A stretch of 64,000 bases of DNA from positions 1-64,000 of the forward strand of contig JAHDVF020000853.1 in NCBI GenBank assembly GCA_022606425.2. The letters are read 5' to 3'. Shown here in pieces: positions 31,265 to 41,736 of the stretch. This DNA is from Lepidostoma basale. Taxonomy: Eukaryota; Arthropoda; Insecta; Trichoptera; Lepidostomatidae. The position numbers and the translations under genes are program-made. The notes beneath the pieces were generated by a model, which made no database searches, was not told the DNA's origin, and was given only the letters and a program-made list of their open reading frames with translations. Numbering within the stretch: the stretch's first letter is position 1; each line of letters starts with the position of its first letter.

Positions 31265-31692
31265 TTATTTGTATTTAAATTAAAATAAAATAAAATCACT
31301 GAACTATGTTTTTCACCACTGTGCGGTTATTTTAATTGCCAATTTTATTAATTGTTATTTTAATTGCTAACTGGCATACACAGACACTGGACCAAGAACT
31401 GTGACAGATATCACTTACCGAATACACGAACTAAGACAGGACAATCAAGGATATTGAACAATGGACTGAAACTTTACAATGAACTACCAAAAGACACAAG
31501 GAGTCTCACTAGAATTCAATTTAAAATATACCTGAAACATTACATAATTAAAAGTAATATCTAAAAATGTATTCAAATAACTAAATTGTTTTTTTTTTTA
31601 ATATATTAAATTTAAAAAATTAAATAACCGCGTAGGGGTGAAAAACAAAGGGCAGTGTTTTTATTTTATTTTATTTTAAATACAAATAAAAA
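31265..31692. mobile_element. element with ~75-bp terminal inverted repeats
   Basis: The left end TTATTTGTATTTAAATTAAA... GTTTTTCACCACTGTGCGGT at 31266-31340 pairs with the inverse of 31618-31691 (ACCGCGTAGGGGTGAAAAAC and following), with about 85% identity. Between them is a 66-codon frame resembling a non-LTR C-terminus (31364-31564). A foldback or MITE-like unit that captured or was hit by an RT fragment is the simplest reading. Confidence 0.55.
31364..31564 (+). pseudogene. non-LTR polyprotein C-terminal fragment
   Basis: It reads CDRYHLPNTRTKTGQSRILN, NGLKLYNELPKDTRSLTRIQ and FKIYLKHYI-stop. The core LYNxLPxxxRxLxxxxxFKxxLKxYL is typical of Jockey/CR1 ends. No upstream RT is present. 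Confidence 0.55.
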
Positions 31693-31859
31693 ATAATTTT
31701 AATGAAGTAATTATCCTAATTGTTAGATCGCGCACGTAATAGAAATTCTGTTGGTCTGAAATATGATTTATTTACAATAAAAACGCTTGTAAGATCGCAC
31801 AACCCAATGTACATAAGTATGCGTCGCGTTCACTTCAAGGTGAGACAATAGTTACTCCC

Positions 31860-32239
31860 GTGCATTGAAATTGAAATCTCCCCCTCTAGTGATTTCAGCA
31901 TTACAACTAACTACTCGTATAGGGTAGGTAAGGTGCTCGGAAAGACTCGAGGAGAAGCACAACGGAGCCCCCTCGCCGGTGCTCGGCCCTCCCCTTTGTC
32001 AAACCTCACAATTATTATTACTATCGGAAATGCAAAATTTTGAGACCTCAGGCATTAAAACCCCCCCATGTTTGCCTGCCTTAAAGAAAGAATCGGCCAT
32101 TGTATGGAACTTAGTAAACGGTGACCCGAAATTAATGGCTCTCCCGATGGGGGTGATTTGCGTCATAGTCTCAAGCGAAAACTTTACGTTTCTCTATCAG
32201 ATACCACCAGTTGCTTGTGTTACAAAAGATGAGGCATGA
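31860..32239. other. GC-richer stretch, no gene recognised
   Basis: GCCCCCTCGCCGGTGCTCGG near 31966 and an 86-codon frame at 31979-32239 without known motifs. Possibly a decayed exon or unknown repeat. Confidence 0.25.
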
Positions 32240-32720
32240 TCCTAACTAACTAACCATCACGCCGTCTCCCCGGAGGTGTAGGCAGAAAGAATGGAATCCT
32301 CTTTCTGCCTACACCTCCGGGGAGGACATACATCTTGTCATGCACGAACGTCGATTTCTTCGACTCCTCATGTGACCGACATTCAATATTTGATTGATTT
32401 GATCGTGCCACGTTTTCCTCGGCCTTCCTCTATTTCTAGCTCCGTTCACGCCGTTTACATATACCTTCTTTACCATTCTGTCTTCACTCATTCTTTCCAT
32501 GTGTCCAAACTATCTTAATGACCCTTTCCTTATTTTGTTCATAACACTTTCATTCGCACCACATTCACTTATTATATGTACTTGCATTTGTCACTCGCCA
32601 TTCGTCTTCATTTCATTTCTACTGCATTTATTCTACTTTCATCCTTCTTTTGCCAGTTCCATGCTTCACTTCCATACACAAGGGTCGGCACAAGAACACC
32701 ATTATCCGGCACGATCCTGG
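32240..32720 (-). mobile_element. RTE-A 3' half with inverted 3' end
   Basis: The minus strand reads ALVPTLVYGSEAWNWQKKDE-like at about 32700-32640, and MERMSEDRMVKKVYVNGVNG at 32500-32440. GRPRKTWHDQINQILNVGHM and RRNRRSCMTRCM follow, ending near 32325. There the 3' end sequence is present twice in inverse orientation (perfect 22-bp arms 32268-32289 and 32301-32322). The tail CTAACTAACTAACC lies at 32242. Confidence 0.7.
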
Positions 32721-33027
32721 TCCTAGTTTATATAATTTTACCTCAATACTTCTAGTTATTCCATATTCCAGGGCTTCTGACAAAACGTGTGAAAATTATT
32801 ACTTTAATTTTAAATTAAATCAGTTTTATACGTACACTATACACGGTTTCTGGATTTTTATAATTTTCATGAAATTGATTGCACGCCCGCATAATCATCT
32901 TCTTCGCGGCGCTACATCCCGGGGTAGGATTTGGCCTCCTTCACAACAGTCTTACACTGACTCCTCCCATTTAAAAAATCGTTAAAAATATATATTTGTT
33001 GTAATTTTTACAATGTTTTTGGTATTA

Positions 33028-33282
33028 TTAATATTATTATTATTTTGTTGAATCGCTCTTTACATCATGACAGCATGAGCCAAATCGATGTAAAGAGTAT
33101 TATAGCTATCATAGTGATTCTCGTGACAAGCGATAGGTAGGTAGTCTAGCGCCATTTTATTGGCACGTGAATTCTACACCAGACCAAAGACAACGTGACA
33201 ATCACACTGCCCTCGCCGGGAATCGAACTCGGAACCTTCGAGGTGTCAATGCACTTACCACTCGGCCACGAAGGTCGTCGAT
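33028..33282 (-). mobile_element. tRNA-derived SINE, full length
   Basis: The head at 33282 is CGACCTTCGTGGCCGAGTGG. The B box is GAGTTCGATTCCCGG, then the shared body, and an (AAT)n tail at 33028-33045. TTTTGTTGAATCGCTCTTTA near the tail matches other copies. Confidence 0.85.
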
Positions 33283-33646
33283 ATGATGCATTTGATGTTG
33301 TCGTAACGTTTTTCTATATCAATCGTCAAATCTAAATTGATTTTGAAACGCCATCTACATTCTCCAGAGATATGCATATTCCTATTTATACAGAGATACT
33401 AAATCTATCCACAAAATCTAAGTAAATTTAAAATCTTTCTAATCGAGATTAACTCACAGTGTACTTGCTGCCGGCTTTCTTCTTTTCCCCAGGGTGGGAT
33501 TGGAATTTAATCACTGTGCGTGATCCTTTTTCAGTTGATAGCTAAAAGGAATGCTTTGTAACTACTTACGTGTTATGTCAATATAATAATTTTGAGAGCT
33601 AATCATTATTCGTAAAACACCTCTCATATAAATAGATTCCATAAAC

Positions 33647-34310
33647 TTGCGTATATTTATATTTTCGACGGAATTCATTATTTTCAGTATGACGATTTGT
33701 GATATAAGTGCGATGGGCGAGAAATTGGAGCAAGTTACTGAATTTTCGTATCTGGGAAGCATGTTTACAAGAGACGGAAGAATGGAGAAAGACATCGAAA
33801 GAAGGGTTGGTGCTGGGAATAAAATAAATAGCGCACTCAAAGTCATTACTGCAAATAGAAATATATCCACAGAAGCAAAGATAAACGCCGTAAAAATGAG
33901 ATCACTAAGAAGAATGTGCGGGAAAACGTTGTATTATAGAATACCGAACGATGAAATAAGAAAGAAATGTAAGGCAGATGACTGTATCATGAATAAAATT
34001 AAAAAAGGATCCCTGAGATGGTTTGTACATATGGAACGAATGGATGAGAGTAGAATGGTTAAAAAGTTGTACACAAGCAGCGTGAGTGAGAAAAGAAGCC
34101 GAGGACGACCGAGGAAAACATGGCATGATCAAATTAATCAATTACTAAAAGGCGGCCACATTCGAAGTCGTAATAATCGACGTGCGTGCATGGTACGACG
34201 TATGAATGTAGAGGAAGCCCGAGAGGTATGCCAGGACAGGCCATTGTGGTGATCCATCCTCTCTGCCTATCCCTCCGGGGAAACGGCGTGATGGTTAGTT
34301 AGTTAGTTTA
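33647..34310 (+). mobile_element. RTE-A 3' half, 201-codon frame
   Basis: The frame 33647-34252 reads TICDISAMGEKLEQVTEFSY, LGSMFTRDGRMEKDIERRVG, AGNKINSALKVIT. It then skips the usual HNGVLVPTLMYGSEAWNWQK block and continues NAVKMRSLRRMCGKTLYYRI, RPRKTWHDQINQLLKGGHIR and MNVEEAREVCQDRPLW. The 3' hairpin CCCTCCGGGG and a GATGGTTAGTTAGTTTAGTT tail follow. It is one of the cleanest frames of this family, but it has an internal deletion of about 40 residues and no RT catalytic box. Confidence 0.75.
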
Positions 34311-34369
34311 GTTAGTTCCTATTCTTAAAATAACAAATTTTTTATCAAAAATTAAAAATCAATTTGATC

Positions 34370-34435
34370 GTGCCAAGTTTTCCTCGGCTTCCTCTATGCC
34401 TAGCCCCGTTCACGTCGTTTACATATGGGTGTTTT
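34370..34435 (-). mobile_element. short RTE-A fragment
   Basis: The minus-strand sequence encodes YVNDVNGARHRGSRGKLG-like residues, the segment before TWHDQ in other copies. Confidence 0.5.
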
Positions 34436-34860
34436 TCAAATAAAATGTTTACTCGAAAATTACATGTCCTTTGACTTTCGAGGTAATTCTGCAGGCTACT
34501 GATTTTAAAACTGTTTTTTTATATCTCAAAACAACAGAATAACTCAAAAATTGATTATTCACATATCAAAAAGTACCTATATCTGTTTATTTTGCTTAAT
34601 TTTGGGAATATGCGATGGAAGAATGATGATTTTTTTTAGTGTCCCACGCTCCTTTTGCACTTTATGAACGAAAAATATTCATTGATAAGCTATTTTTTGT
34701 TCAAGAGTTTTATGTTATTTGGAAGGATTATATGATCCAGATTCAATAATATCCATAGTTTACAGCGTATTAGAGTTCAAAATAATATAAAATACTGCTT
34801 TTATTTAGTCACTCAAAACGACGTTGGTGGAAAGTTCCGTATACGCTACGTCGATATACT
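34436..34860. other. no gene recognised
   Basis: AT-rich; nothing shared with other parts of the window was seen. Confidence 0.4.
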
Positions 34861-34864
34861 GATT

Positions 34865-35060
34865 TTTTATACTTTCTTCACCATTCATTCTTCATTAATT
34901 CTTTTCATGTGTCCAAACCATCTTAACGACCCCTTCATTATTTTATTTATAACACTTTCATTCGCATCGCATTCACTCCTTATATTTATATTTGACACTC
35001 TATCATATGCAGATTTACCACACATTCGTCTGAGAGATCTACAACATACTCGTACATGTT
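34865..35060 (-). mobile_element. RTE-A fragment
   Basis: The minus strand reads SLRRMCGKSAYDRVSNINIR, SECDANESVINKIMKGSLRW and FGHMKRINEE. It joins unrelated sequence at 35040. Confidence 0.7.
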
Positions 35061-35220
35061 CGAAGTTGGAACAATCGAGGAACGTGCATGTCACGTGTGC
35101 CATACAACTCTTGAAGAGTTTCAGCCTTCTTGATGATTTTCTTCCAAACTCGATCCTGCGCCTTTTGCTCCCAGCAGTCCGATTCGCCCAACCTAGCCAG
35201 ATCGGCCAAAACATTTTTTT

Positions 35221-35330
35221 AAAGTGTCAATCCTAGAGATTAGTTTGCAGCAAAGTCTATTAATATGTTTGCTGGTTCTTGGGATGCATCTTATGCCTTT
35301 TTAATGTGGTAGTTTCCCATTGCTTTTTAC
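35221..35330 (+). repeat. R1, uncharacterised ~115-bp repeat, copy 1
   Basis: It shares AGTTTGCA-CAAAGT, GCTGGTTCTTGGGATGC and GTAGTTTCCCATTGC with 50765-50880 and, inverted, with 53095-53215. It encodes no protein and I do not recognise the family. Confidence 0.55.
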
Positions 35331-35334
35331 AAGA

Positions 35335-35905
35335 CGCTTATCTGCGTTCAATGCAGCAGCAAGACTCATTAAAGGCATCCCAAAAAAGTCCCATATAACA
35401 TAACATCTCAAAGAACTTCACTGGCTTAAAAGTCCAGAAAGAATCCGGTATAAACTCTGCTGGACAGTCTTAAAAGCGTTACATGGAATGGCACCAAGTT
35501 ATATATCTAAACTCTGTATAACGGACAGCCTAAATACAAGGAAATCCACACTTCGCTCGGCGAACTCCTCGGCAATAGGAAGATTGGTTGAGCCGAAACG
35601 TTGCCCCAGTACAAATTTCGGGGATCGAGCGTTCGCGGTAGCCGGTCCATCAGCTTGGAACAATCTCCCTTCACACCTCAGACGCATAAATGATCCGACA
35701 GATTTTAGATCTAAACTGAAAACCCATCTTTTTCATATTTCATACCCAATTTGAACATTTATACTTTTACGTGTTTTTGTTCTACTATACTTTTTAACCG
35801 ATCGCGAAAATTATGATTTTTAGATTTAAAACACGTCTTAATGCGCCCTTGAGGTGATTACATCACAAAAACGGCGCTATAAAAGTTAGCATATTATTAT
35901 TATTA
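35335..35905 (+). mobile_element. CR1/L2-like non-LTR C-terminal end with (ATT)n tail
   Basis: After a few corrections the plus strand reads AAARLIKGIPKKSH, LKELHWLKSPERIRYKLCWT, VLKALHGMAPSYISKLCI and GDRAFAVAGPSAWNNLPSHL, and ends FRSKLKTHLFHISY-stop at 35754. These are the hallmarks of the C-terminus of CR1/L2-type LINEs (LHWLP, HGxAPxYL, WNxLP, FKxxLKTHLF). A 3' UTR with GCGCTATAAAAGTTAG and a seven-fold ATT tail ends the copy at about 35911. Confidence 0.75.
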
Positions 35906-35984
35906 TTATTAGGAATAATTTGCATTCTCAAAAAGATTGATCTCCGAAGCAACGAATGCAAATCCCCGCTCCGCGCCTGTGGTA

Positions 35985-36215
35985 ATAGCCGGTTTTCTTT
36001 TAGTCCTTGTAACGAAACATTTAGGGGGCCGTCACAATAGACCCGCGGGGGGAGGGCCGTTCTCACGGAGGACCCGCTTCCCACGTGAGGAGCCCCCACC
36101 CCCCACCCCTGCCGGGCCGAGTGCGACGCAGATCCCGTATTGCGTCGCAGGTGACGTGATTCATGACTCACCATCTGCAGAGAACCAAAGACGAAAAGGA
36201 CGCGGACATTAGCGG
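35985..36215. other. GC-rich island, unknown
   Basis: A very GC-rich stretch (GACCCGCGGGGGGAGGGCCG, then CCCCCACCCCCCACCCC). It has frames on both strands but no motif. The C-runs could form an i-motif or, on the other strand, a G-quadruplex. Confidence 0.35.
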
Positions 36216-36372
36216 CACTGGGCTCTTAGGAATAAACATTATATAATTTTGTTCATAAATTACATCATCTACCTTTACCTACATTCATTTTCATGTTTTT
36301 GTTTATTTAATTCTCCATAATGTAATATATTTACGTTTTAAGATGATTTTGATATTTATTTCAACAACAAAC

Positions 36373-36441
36373 GGTTTCGCCAGGCTAGCTGGCATCAAAA
36401 AACTGTTCCAGTCTATTGATGCCAGCTAGCCTGGTGAAACC
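36373..36441. repeat. 26-bp-arm hairpin
   Basis: GGTTTCGCCAGGCTAGCTGG followed by CATCAA pairs with TTGATGCCAGCTAGCCTGGT followed by GAAACC, one mismatch, around a 17-base loop. The motif GGCATCAA also occurs after the hammerhead-like motif at 61318. Confidence 0.7.
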
Positions 36442-36914
36442 AAGAAATAAAGACAATAAGTTGAAGTAGTTAATAAAAAAAACGTCGTTTTATTTCATTA
36501 TTATTTACGTTTTAGATATTTTAGCTAGAATCGTACGATTATTCTTATTAATAATATATAATTTTTCTCTTTTATTATTCTAATATATTCATGTGAAATA
36601 TTCATTGCAGTATAAAAACACTTATTAAGACATCATGATTCGTTGATATTATTAACTATTCCAAATTTTCATCTTCCATGTCACGCTTGTCTTTGTTCAA
36701 TAATCTGCGGAGAAAGTGTATTTATTTTAAAAAAATAGTAAAATACAAAAAAATAATGATGGTAACGATTCTTAAAGCGCCATTTTCATGAGAGATTCAT
36801 TTTCATGAGAGATTCATTTCAAGCGCTCTCTTCAATTGAGATGCTCCTCTTTTAAAGGACGGTTTTAAGGTTTGGTATGACAGCATGTTCATTAACAACG
36901 TTTCTTTTGAATGA

Positions 36915-37010
36915 TGATAGAAATATGTCAGGAAAGAAAAATCTGGCAGTCCATTCTTCCTGCCTACCCCTTCGGGGAGACGGCGTGATGGTTAGTTAGT
37001 TAGTTATCTG
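36915..37010 (+). mobile_element. RTE-A 3' end
   Basis: A EICQERKIWQSILPAYPFGE-like frame and the hairpin CCCCTTCGGGGAGACGGCGT are followed by GATGGTTAGTTAGTTAGTTA. Only the last ~95 bp are present. Confidence 0.8.
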
Positions 37011-37100
37011 TGGTATAATATATTATTGTATTAGTATTCGGGTAGAGGAGTCTCATAAATTGATGTATTTATTGTTATCTTGAACAATGATAATAAATAA

Positions 37101-37235
37101 AAACTCCATATTAAATAATTAATACAAATGAAACAACATATTTGAAAATGCCTTAGCAAGGCGATACATGTCATTCCCATAAAATAAAATAAAATTTATG
37201 AAAAACAGACGTTTTCATTCTAATTAATTATCAAA
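37101..37235 (+). repeat. MITE copy (CTCCATATTAAATAATTAA family)
   Basis: It begins AAAACTCCATATTAAATAAT and has the centre GCCTTAGCAAGGCGATACAT followed by GTC. It ends GTTTTCATTCTAATTAATTA. Confidence 0.65.
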
Positions 37236-37299
37236 TTGATGTATTTTACTGTGCGTTACTGTCTATTGGAAATGGATTATTTGAATCGGACGATATAAA

Positions 37300-37790
37300 T
37301 GAAGTTGCGATATTATTGTAGAAATAAGTAAATAAGAAAATCGCTCTCTTCGACGGAGATTACGTTGGGTAGAATGTTTTAATCCACCATATTTGGAACA
37401 TTACCATGGAGACTTGCGTGTGAAGGGATCGCCTTTGTCCATTTGGTTGTGTGTAGGTATTGCGAGTATACCATATTCTCTGTTCGCCCGCCTCGTGAGC
37501 ATATACTCGTATGCTGTAAGCTTTGTTACCTACCACGGGCGATTCCGCTGGGGGTGAAACTGAAATAAATACGTTAGATCTGCACTGACAGGGGTCCAAT
37601 ATGCTTTGGGAAATATTCGACGTTTCGATCAACGATACGCCATATCTCAGGAGTCGTGTCCAGCTTGACGTTTCTCTTAATTACTAAATCACACAATACA
37701 AGTAACGTGCACGAATGGGCTTTTTAAATAAGACGAAAATTGCGACTGATGCTCACAACGAACATTTTGACTACTGAAAATAACTCTCTT
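37300..37790. other. no gene recognised
   Basis: A minus-strand 90-codon frame at 37360-37632 contains EYFPKHIGPLSVQI-like sequence near its start in another phase. It may be an unknown repeat. Nothing firm. Confidence 0.3.
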
Positions 37791-37792
37791 CA

Positions 37793-38470
37793 AATCAAAT
37801 CAAATCCGTTTATTTCAACGATAGATATTACAAATTTAATTTTTAATGCATCTATTGAGAACAGGTAAAATTATATATTGTGTATAGTTCCTATACTACC
37901 AGAAACGCATGAGAGATGGTTCGACATTAGGAAGACAGGATACTCTCCAGAATTAAGGGTATTTGCCTTCTGAATTTACTTTCACTAATATGAAAGACGT
38001 CGATTTCCGAGGAGACCGGGTTCAGCAGATTAATTGCTCTTACCACCGGTGTCACCAGAGGCAGGTTGGTTCTGGCGGCCGGTAGGTAAAACAATATCTA
38101 TCAGGGACAAAAAGCCCAACACCCTCCAGCACGACCGAGTTCTCGAAATATCCCCTGAGTAATCTCTAAAGAAATGGGTTATGGTCGGCCACAAGCATTC
38201 CCAAAAGAAATGCCGTGGGATAGAGCCACGGATAGCTACCATACTCCCTCATGTAGAGATACCTCAGAATTTTTTTCTGAACCCTCTCCAGCATAACGGA
38301 ATATCTCGCCTCGTGAGGACTCCATATCACAGAACCACTTTCGAGTCTGCTCCAAACCAATGCGTTGAATAGGACTCTGAGCACATGAGGATGTCTTAAA
38401 ACCCTTCCGGTCAGGACGATGAAGCCCAACTTCCTCAGTGGAGTGCCACAAATCTTTTCAATATGTGCGA
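37793..38470 (-). mobile_element. family F non-LTR element, 3' half
   Basis: Reading leftward, 38430-38170 reads MGFIVLTGRVLRHPHVLRVL, FNALVWSRLESGSVIWSPHE and RYLYMREYGSYPWLYPTAFL. It continues through a frameshifted PVxxxRxxN C-terminus at about 38060. The 3' UTR ends at 37793 with an ATTTG-repeat tail. It is 5' truncated, with a second open phase in parallel (frameshifts). Confidence 0.65.
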
Positions 38471-38499
38471 AAATTCAGTCTACTCTCATAGATGGAAAA

Positions 38500-39180
38500 T
38501 ATAAGGGGAAAAAAGTGGATCTTTTGGAAAATAAAAGGTGAAAAAAGTATTGGAGCTGCTGACACAAACATTAGTGGTTTTTAACTCTCGGTTTTTAACT
38601 ATATTATAAATTTAAAAAATATTTTTTAGAAAAAAAAATTTGCATTATTTACAATGAACTTGTACCATTACCCAGAACAAAACTTTTCTAACGCAAAGTT
38701 TGCGTAAATTTATTTGAATTTAATAATAGATAAAAAATTACATACAACGTTTTATCACTAATACACAAAATTGTTATGGTCACACCTCCCAAGAATTTTT
38801 AAGGAATATAAAAAGTAACCAACATGAACATCAATATGAAACAAGAAAGAAAAATAAACTAAAGCTCCCATTCAGAAAAAAAAAACAAATCTCAGAATTC
38901 CCTTATGTATAAAGAATTTTAAATTTATGAAGATATACCGGAGATATAGAATAGAATTAATAAAAATGTAAACAAAATGTAACCATATATTGATGTGTAT
39001 GTGGATTATTATAATTGAATATTTAATTGTTTTTATTAGAACATGTGTTATGTACATGTGTACTATTTCAAGTAAATAAATAAATACAGTTCATTATTGA
39101 AGCATGTTACACCCTTGATATGCTTTATGACGAGATTGCTTTACATCTCTATGGATAACCAGCAATTGGTTGATTATTTA
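38500..39180. other. AT-rich DNA, nothing recognised
   Basis: Low-complexity AT-rich sequence without shared repeats that I could see. Confidence 0.45.
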
Positions 39181-39223
39181 CAGTAGTAGATAAAAAGTTA
39201 TGGTATTTGAAGAGGAAGATTGA

Positions 39224-39640
39224 ATGACGGATTGTGACATAAGTGCGAACGGTGAGAAATTGGAGCAAGGTACCAAATTTGTTTATCTAGGAAGCATGTT
39301 TACAGGAATTGAAAAAATGGAGAAAGACATCGAAAGAAGGGTTGGTGCTGGAAACAAAATAAATGGTGCACTCAAAACCATTACGTCAAATAGAAATATT
39401 GTATATCGACTGAAGCTACTGCCGATCTGTGTTCATGATTCCTCAACATTCATGAATCGTGTGGTGCACGCACGTCAATTTCTCCGACTCCTCGCGTGGC
39501 CGACATTCAATATTTGATTGTTTCCTCTCTATTTCTAGCTCCGTTCACGCGTTTTACATATACATTCTTCACCATTCTGGCTTCGTTCATTCATTTTGTT
39601 CATAACACTTTCATTCGCACTTCATTCACTTATTATATTT
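39224..39640. mobile_element. RTE-A fragments in inverted arrangement
   Basis: 39224-39405 on the plus strand reads CDISANGEKLEQGTKFVYLG, SMFTGIEKMEKDIERRVGAG and NKINGALKTIT. 39420-39640 on the minus strand reads a VMNKMNE-like stretch, then EESEKLTCVH. These are upstream and downstream parts of one family facing each other, so one part has been inverted. Confidence 0.65.
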
Positions 39641-39819
39641 GCATTCAAAATATGTGAATATTTACGAGTACTCTTTGATCTAGTTCCATTTAAGTCATGA
39701 CTTATATTACTATACTATTTGCCTTATCGAATTTTGTCATCAATCACGCCTTGATAATGGCATATTTAAGATAAACATGTCAACCGAAATAACTGAATTC
39801 GAATATCAAATTTTAATTC

Positions 39820-40090
39820 ACAAGAAGCGGAGTGAATGCAGTGCAAATGAAAGAGTTATAAACGAAATAATGAAAAGTTCGTTAAGATGGTTTAAACACA
39901 CAGAAAGAATCAATGAAACATAATGGTAAAGTATGTTAACGATGTATGGTAAGCGAAACAAAAAAAACAAATTGGCGGGTTAAATCGGCGTGCTTGCATG
40001 TCACGATGTATGAATATTATGAAGATATGAAAAATATATCAGGAAAGACGTACAGCGGTCCATCTTTTAATTAGCTATTTAGCTAAGTGC
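39820..40090 (+). mobile_element. RTE-A relic, highly decayed
   Basis: It holds SECSANERVINEIMKSSLRW followed by FKHTERINE, then fragments of MTRCMN near 39985-40010. Many stops and deletions. Confidence 0.5.
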
Positions 40091-40139
40091 ATAGGAAGTT
40101 AAAATAGTTTTGGTGATATTTATAAGTTTAATTTTTTTC

Positions 40140-40440
40140 TTCTTCTTCTTCCTCACCCTATTCCCGTCCACTCTTGGACAAAAGCATCCCCCAATCGCTT
40201 CCATGTCACTCTAAATTGTGCAGACTGCATCCAGGTTATTCCGACGTGTCTGTTCAGATCATCCTTCCACCGTAGTTGCGGTCACCCTGCACTTCTCTTT
40301 GCCGTTCACGGTCTCCAAGTCAGCAGTCTTCTTGTCCACTTTTCATCTGAGCTTCTGGCTACGTGACCCGCCCATTGCCATTTTAGAGTCGCCACCCGGT
40401 GGATAATGTCAGTGACACTTGTTCTTTCTCTCACCGTATC
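40140..40440 (-). mobile_element. family D non-LTR 3' end with (GAA)n tail
   Basis: The minus strand reads WAMGGSRSQKLR-like, then WRPWTANGKEKCRVTATTVE and WMQSAQF-like, and ends with an (AAG)n tract at 40140. The same end is at 61370-61575, where it reads RPQLRWKDDLSRHVGITWMQ. Confidence 0.55.
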
Positions 40441-40454
40441 GTTTAATTTATATA

Positions 40455-41430
40455 ATTAAAATCTATGAAAGAGCTGAAAGGGTTAGAAGCAGGTGCAAAA
40501 ATGAACGGTGTGTCAGTGAGCTGTTTGTTGTGTGCGGACGACGCTGTGCTACTTGCAGACAACGAGCATGAACTACAATCCTTGGTGTCTAGTATATATG
40601 AGGTATGCAAGCGATACGATTTGATGATAAATATGAATAAGTTCAAGGTAATGATTTTCGAAAAAGAAGGCAAACATGACAGACTGCAACATTAATGTAA
40701 AGGTAAAAATCTGGAACAAGTGGATGAATTTGTTTATTTAGGAAGTATGATTACAAAGAATGGGAGAGTGAAGAAGGATATTGAATGAAGGGTTGGGGTA
40801 GGCAACAGAGTAAATGGTACACTTAAAGTTGTCATGTAAACAAAAGCCTATCTAAAACAGCTAAGATGGCAGTGCATAATGGTGTTCTTGTGCCGACCCT
40901 TATGTATGGAAGTGAAGCATGGAACTGGCAAAAGAATGAAAGCAGAATAAATGCAGTAGAAATGAGATCTCTAAGACGAATGTGTTGTAAATCTATATAT
41001 GATAGAGTGTCAAATGCAAGTATTATATAAGAAGTGAACGCGGTGCGAGTGAAAGTGTTTTTTTTTTTTTTTATAAAAATACATAATAAATCATGTATTT
41101 CCCATAACTCATTTAGGTGTTATGAACAAAATAATGAGAGGGTCGTTAAGATGGTTTGGACACATGAAAAACATTAGTGAAGAAACAATGGTAAACGACG
41201 TGAACGGAGCTAGAAATAGAGGAAGACCGAGGAAAACGTGGCACGCTCAAATCAATCAAATATTAAATGTCGGTCACGTGAGGAGTCGGAGAAATCGAAG
41301 TGCGTGCTTGACAAGATGTATGAATGTGGAGGAGGCAAGAGAAGTATGTCAGGACAGAACAGTATGGCGTTCCATTCTTTCTACCTACCCCTCCGGGACA
41401 CACCGTGATGGTTAGTTAGTTAGTTAAAAA
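40455..41430 (+). mobile_element. RTE-A element with catalytic-box remnant
   Basis: 40465-40695 reads MKELKGLEAGAKMNGVSVSC, LLCADDAVLLADNEHELQSL and MINMNKFKVMIFEKE. The YADD box reads CADD. The frame then breaks at about 40695, runs through VDEFVYLGSMITK and SLRRMCCKSIYDRVSNAS, and is interrupted by a 57-bp insertion (41060-41116). It resumes at 41122-41415 with MNKIMRGSLRWFGHMKNISE and ends STYPSGTHRDG at the tail GATGGTTAGTTAGTTAG. It is the only RTE-A copy here that reaches the RT active site. Confidence 0.75.
41060..41116 (-). mobile_element. 57-bp poly(A)-tailed micro-insertion
   Basis: GTGTT is duplicated at 41055-41059 and 41117-41121. On the minus strand the insert is CTAAATGAGTTATGGGAAAT... 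ending in a run of A. It splits an otherwise co-linear RTE-A frame, so the boundaries are well defined. It looks like a tiny retrotransposed transcript end. Confidence 0.6.
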
Positions 41431-41683
41431 TCTATAATTATTTCATTATCATTTCCCAATTTAAGAAGTCTTAGATTTTATTTAATATTACCTATCCAGT
41501 TTAATGTAATTTAGTAATGACATAAGAACAAGATTGCTTAATAAACAAACAAAAAATGCTTATGAAAAGGTCAGTAATCAAATTGAAAATATGTTATCGC
41601 TTTTATTATTATTTATTATTCATCGAATTGGCGTGCCCCCTTTGGTAATTTTATGTTTACAACATTAAATCATTTTTTTAAAG

Positions 41684-41736
41684 AAATTGTAAACAATGGC
41701 GAAAACGAAAAGTTGTACGAGTTCAACGAAGCTGTT
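41684..41736 (+). CDS. candidate 53-bp internal exon
   Basis: A ttttttaaag acceptor precedes and gtaagt follows. Phase-1 translation is IVNNGENEKLYEFNEAV with no stop and a natural composition. It is 17 codons only, with no family recognised. Chance is possible. Confidence 0.25.

Noticed and set aside
32292..32518. Host gene on the plus strand
   Set aside because: Antisense of the RTE-A relic on the minus strand.
36373..36441. Hairpin as a further hammerhead
   Set aside because: TTGATG precedes a stem and GAAACC follows, but positions 3, 8 and 9 do not fit and there is no NUH cleavage site in place.
37600..37660. CGAAACGTC on the minus strand as a hammerhead
   Set aside because: The upstream bases read CTGAGATATGG rather than CTGANGA, and a stable stem II is not apparent.
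39224..39640. Twin-priming inversion
   Set aside because: The element's 3' portion lies at the internal junction, opposite to what twin priming produces.
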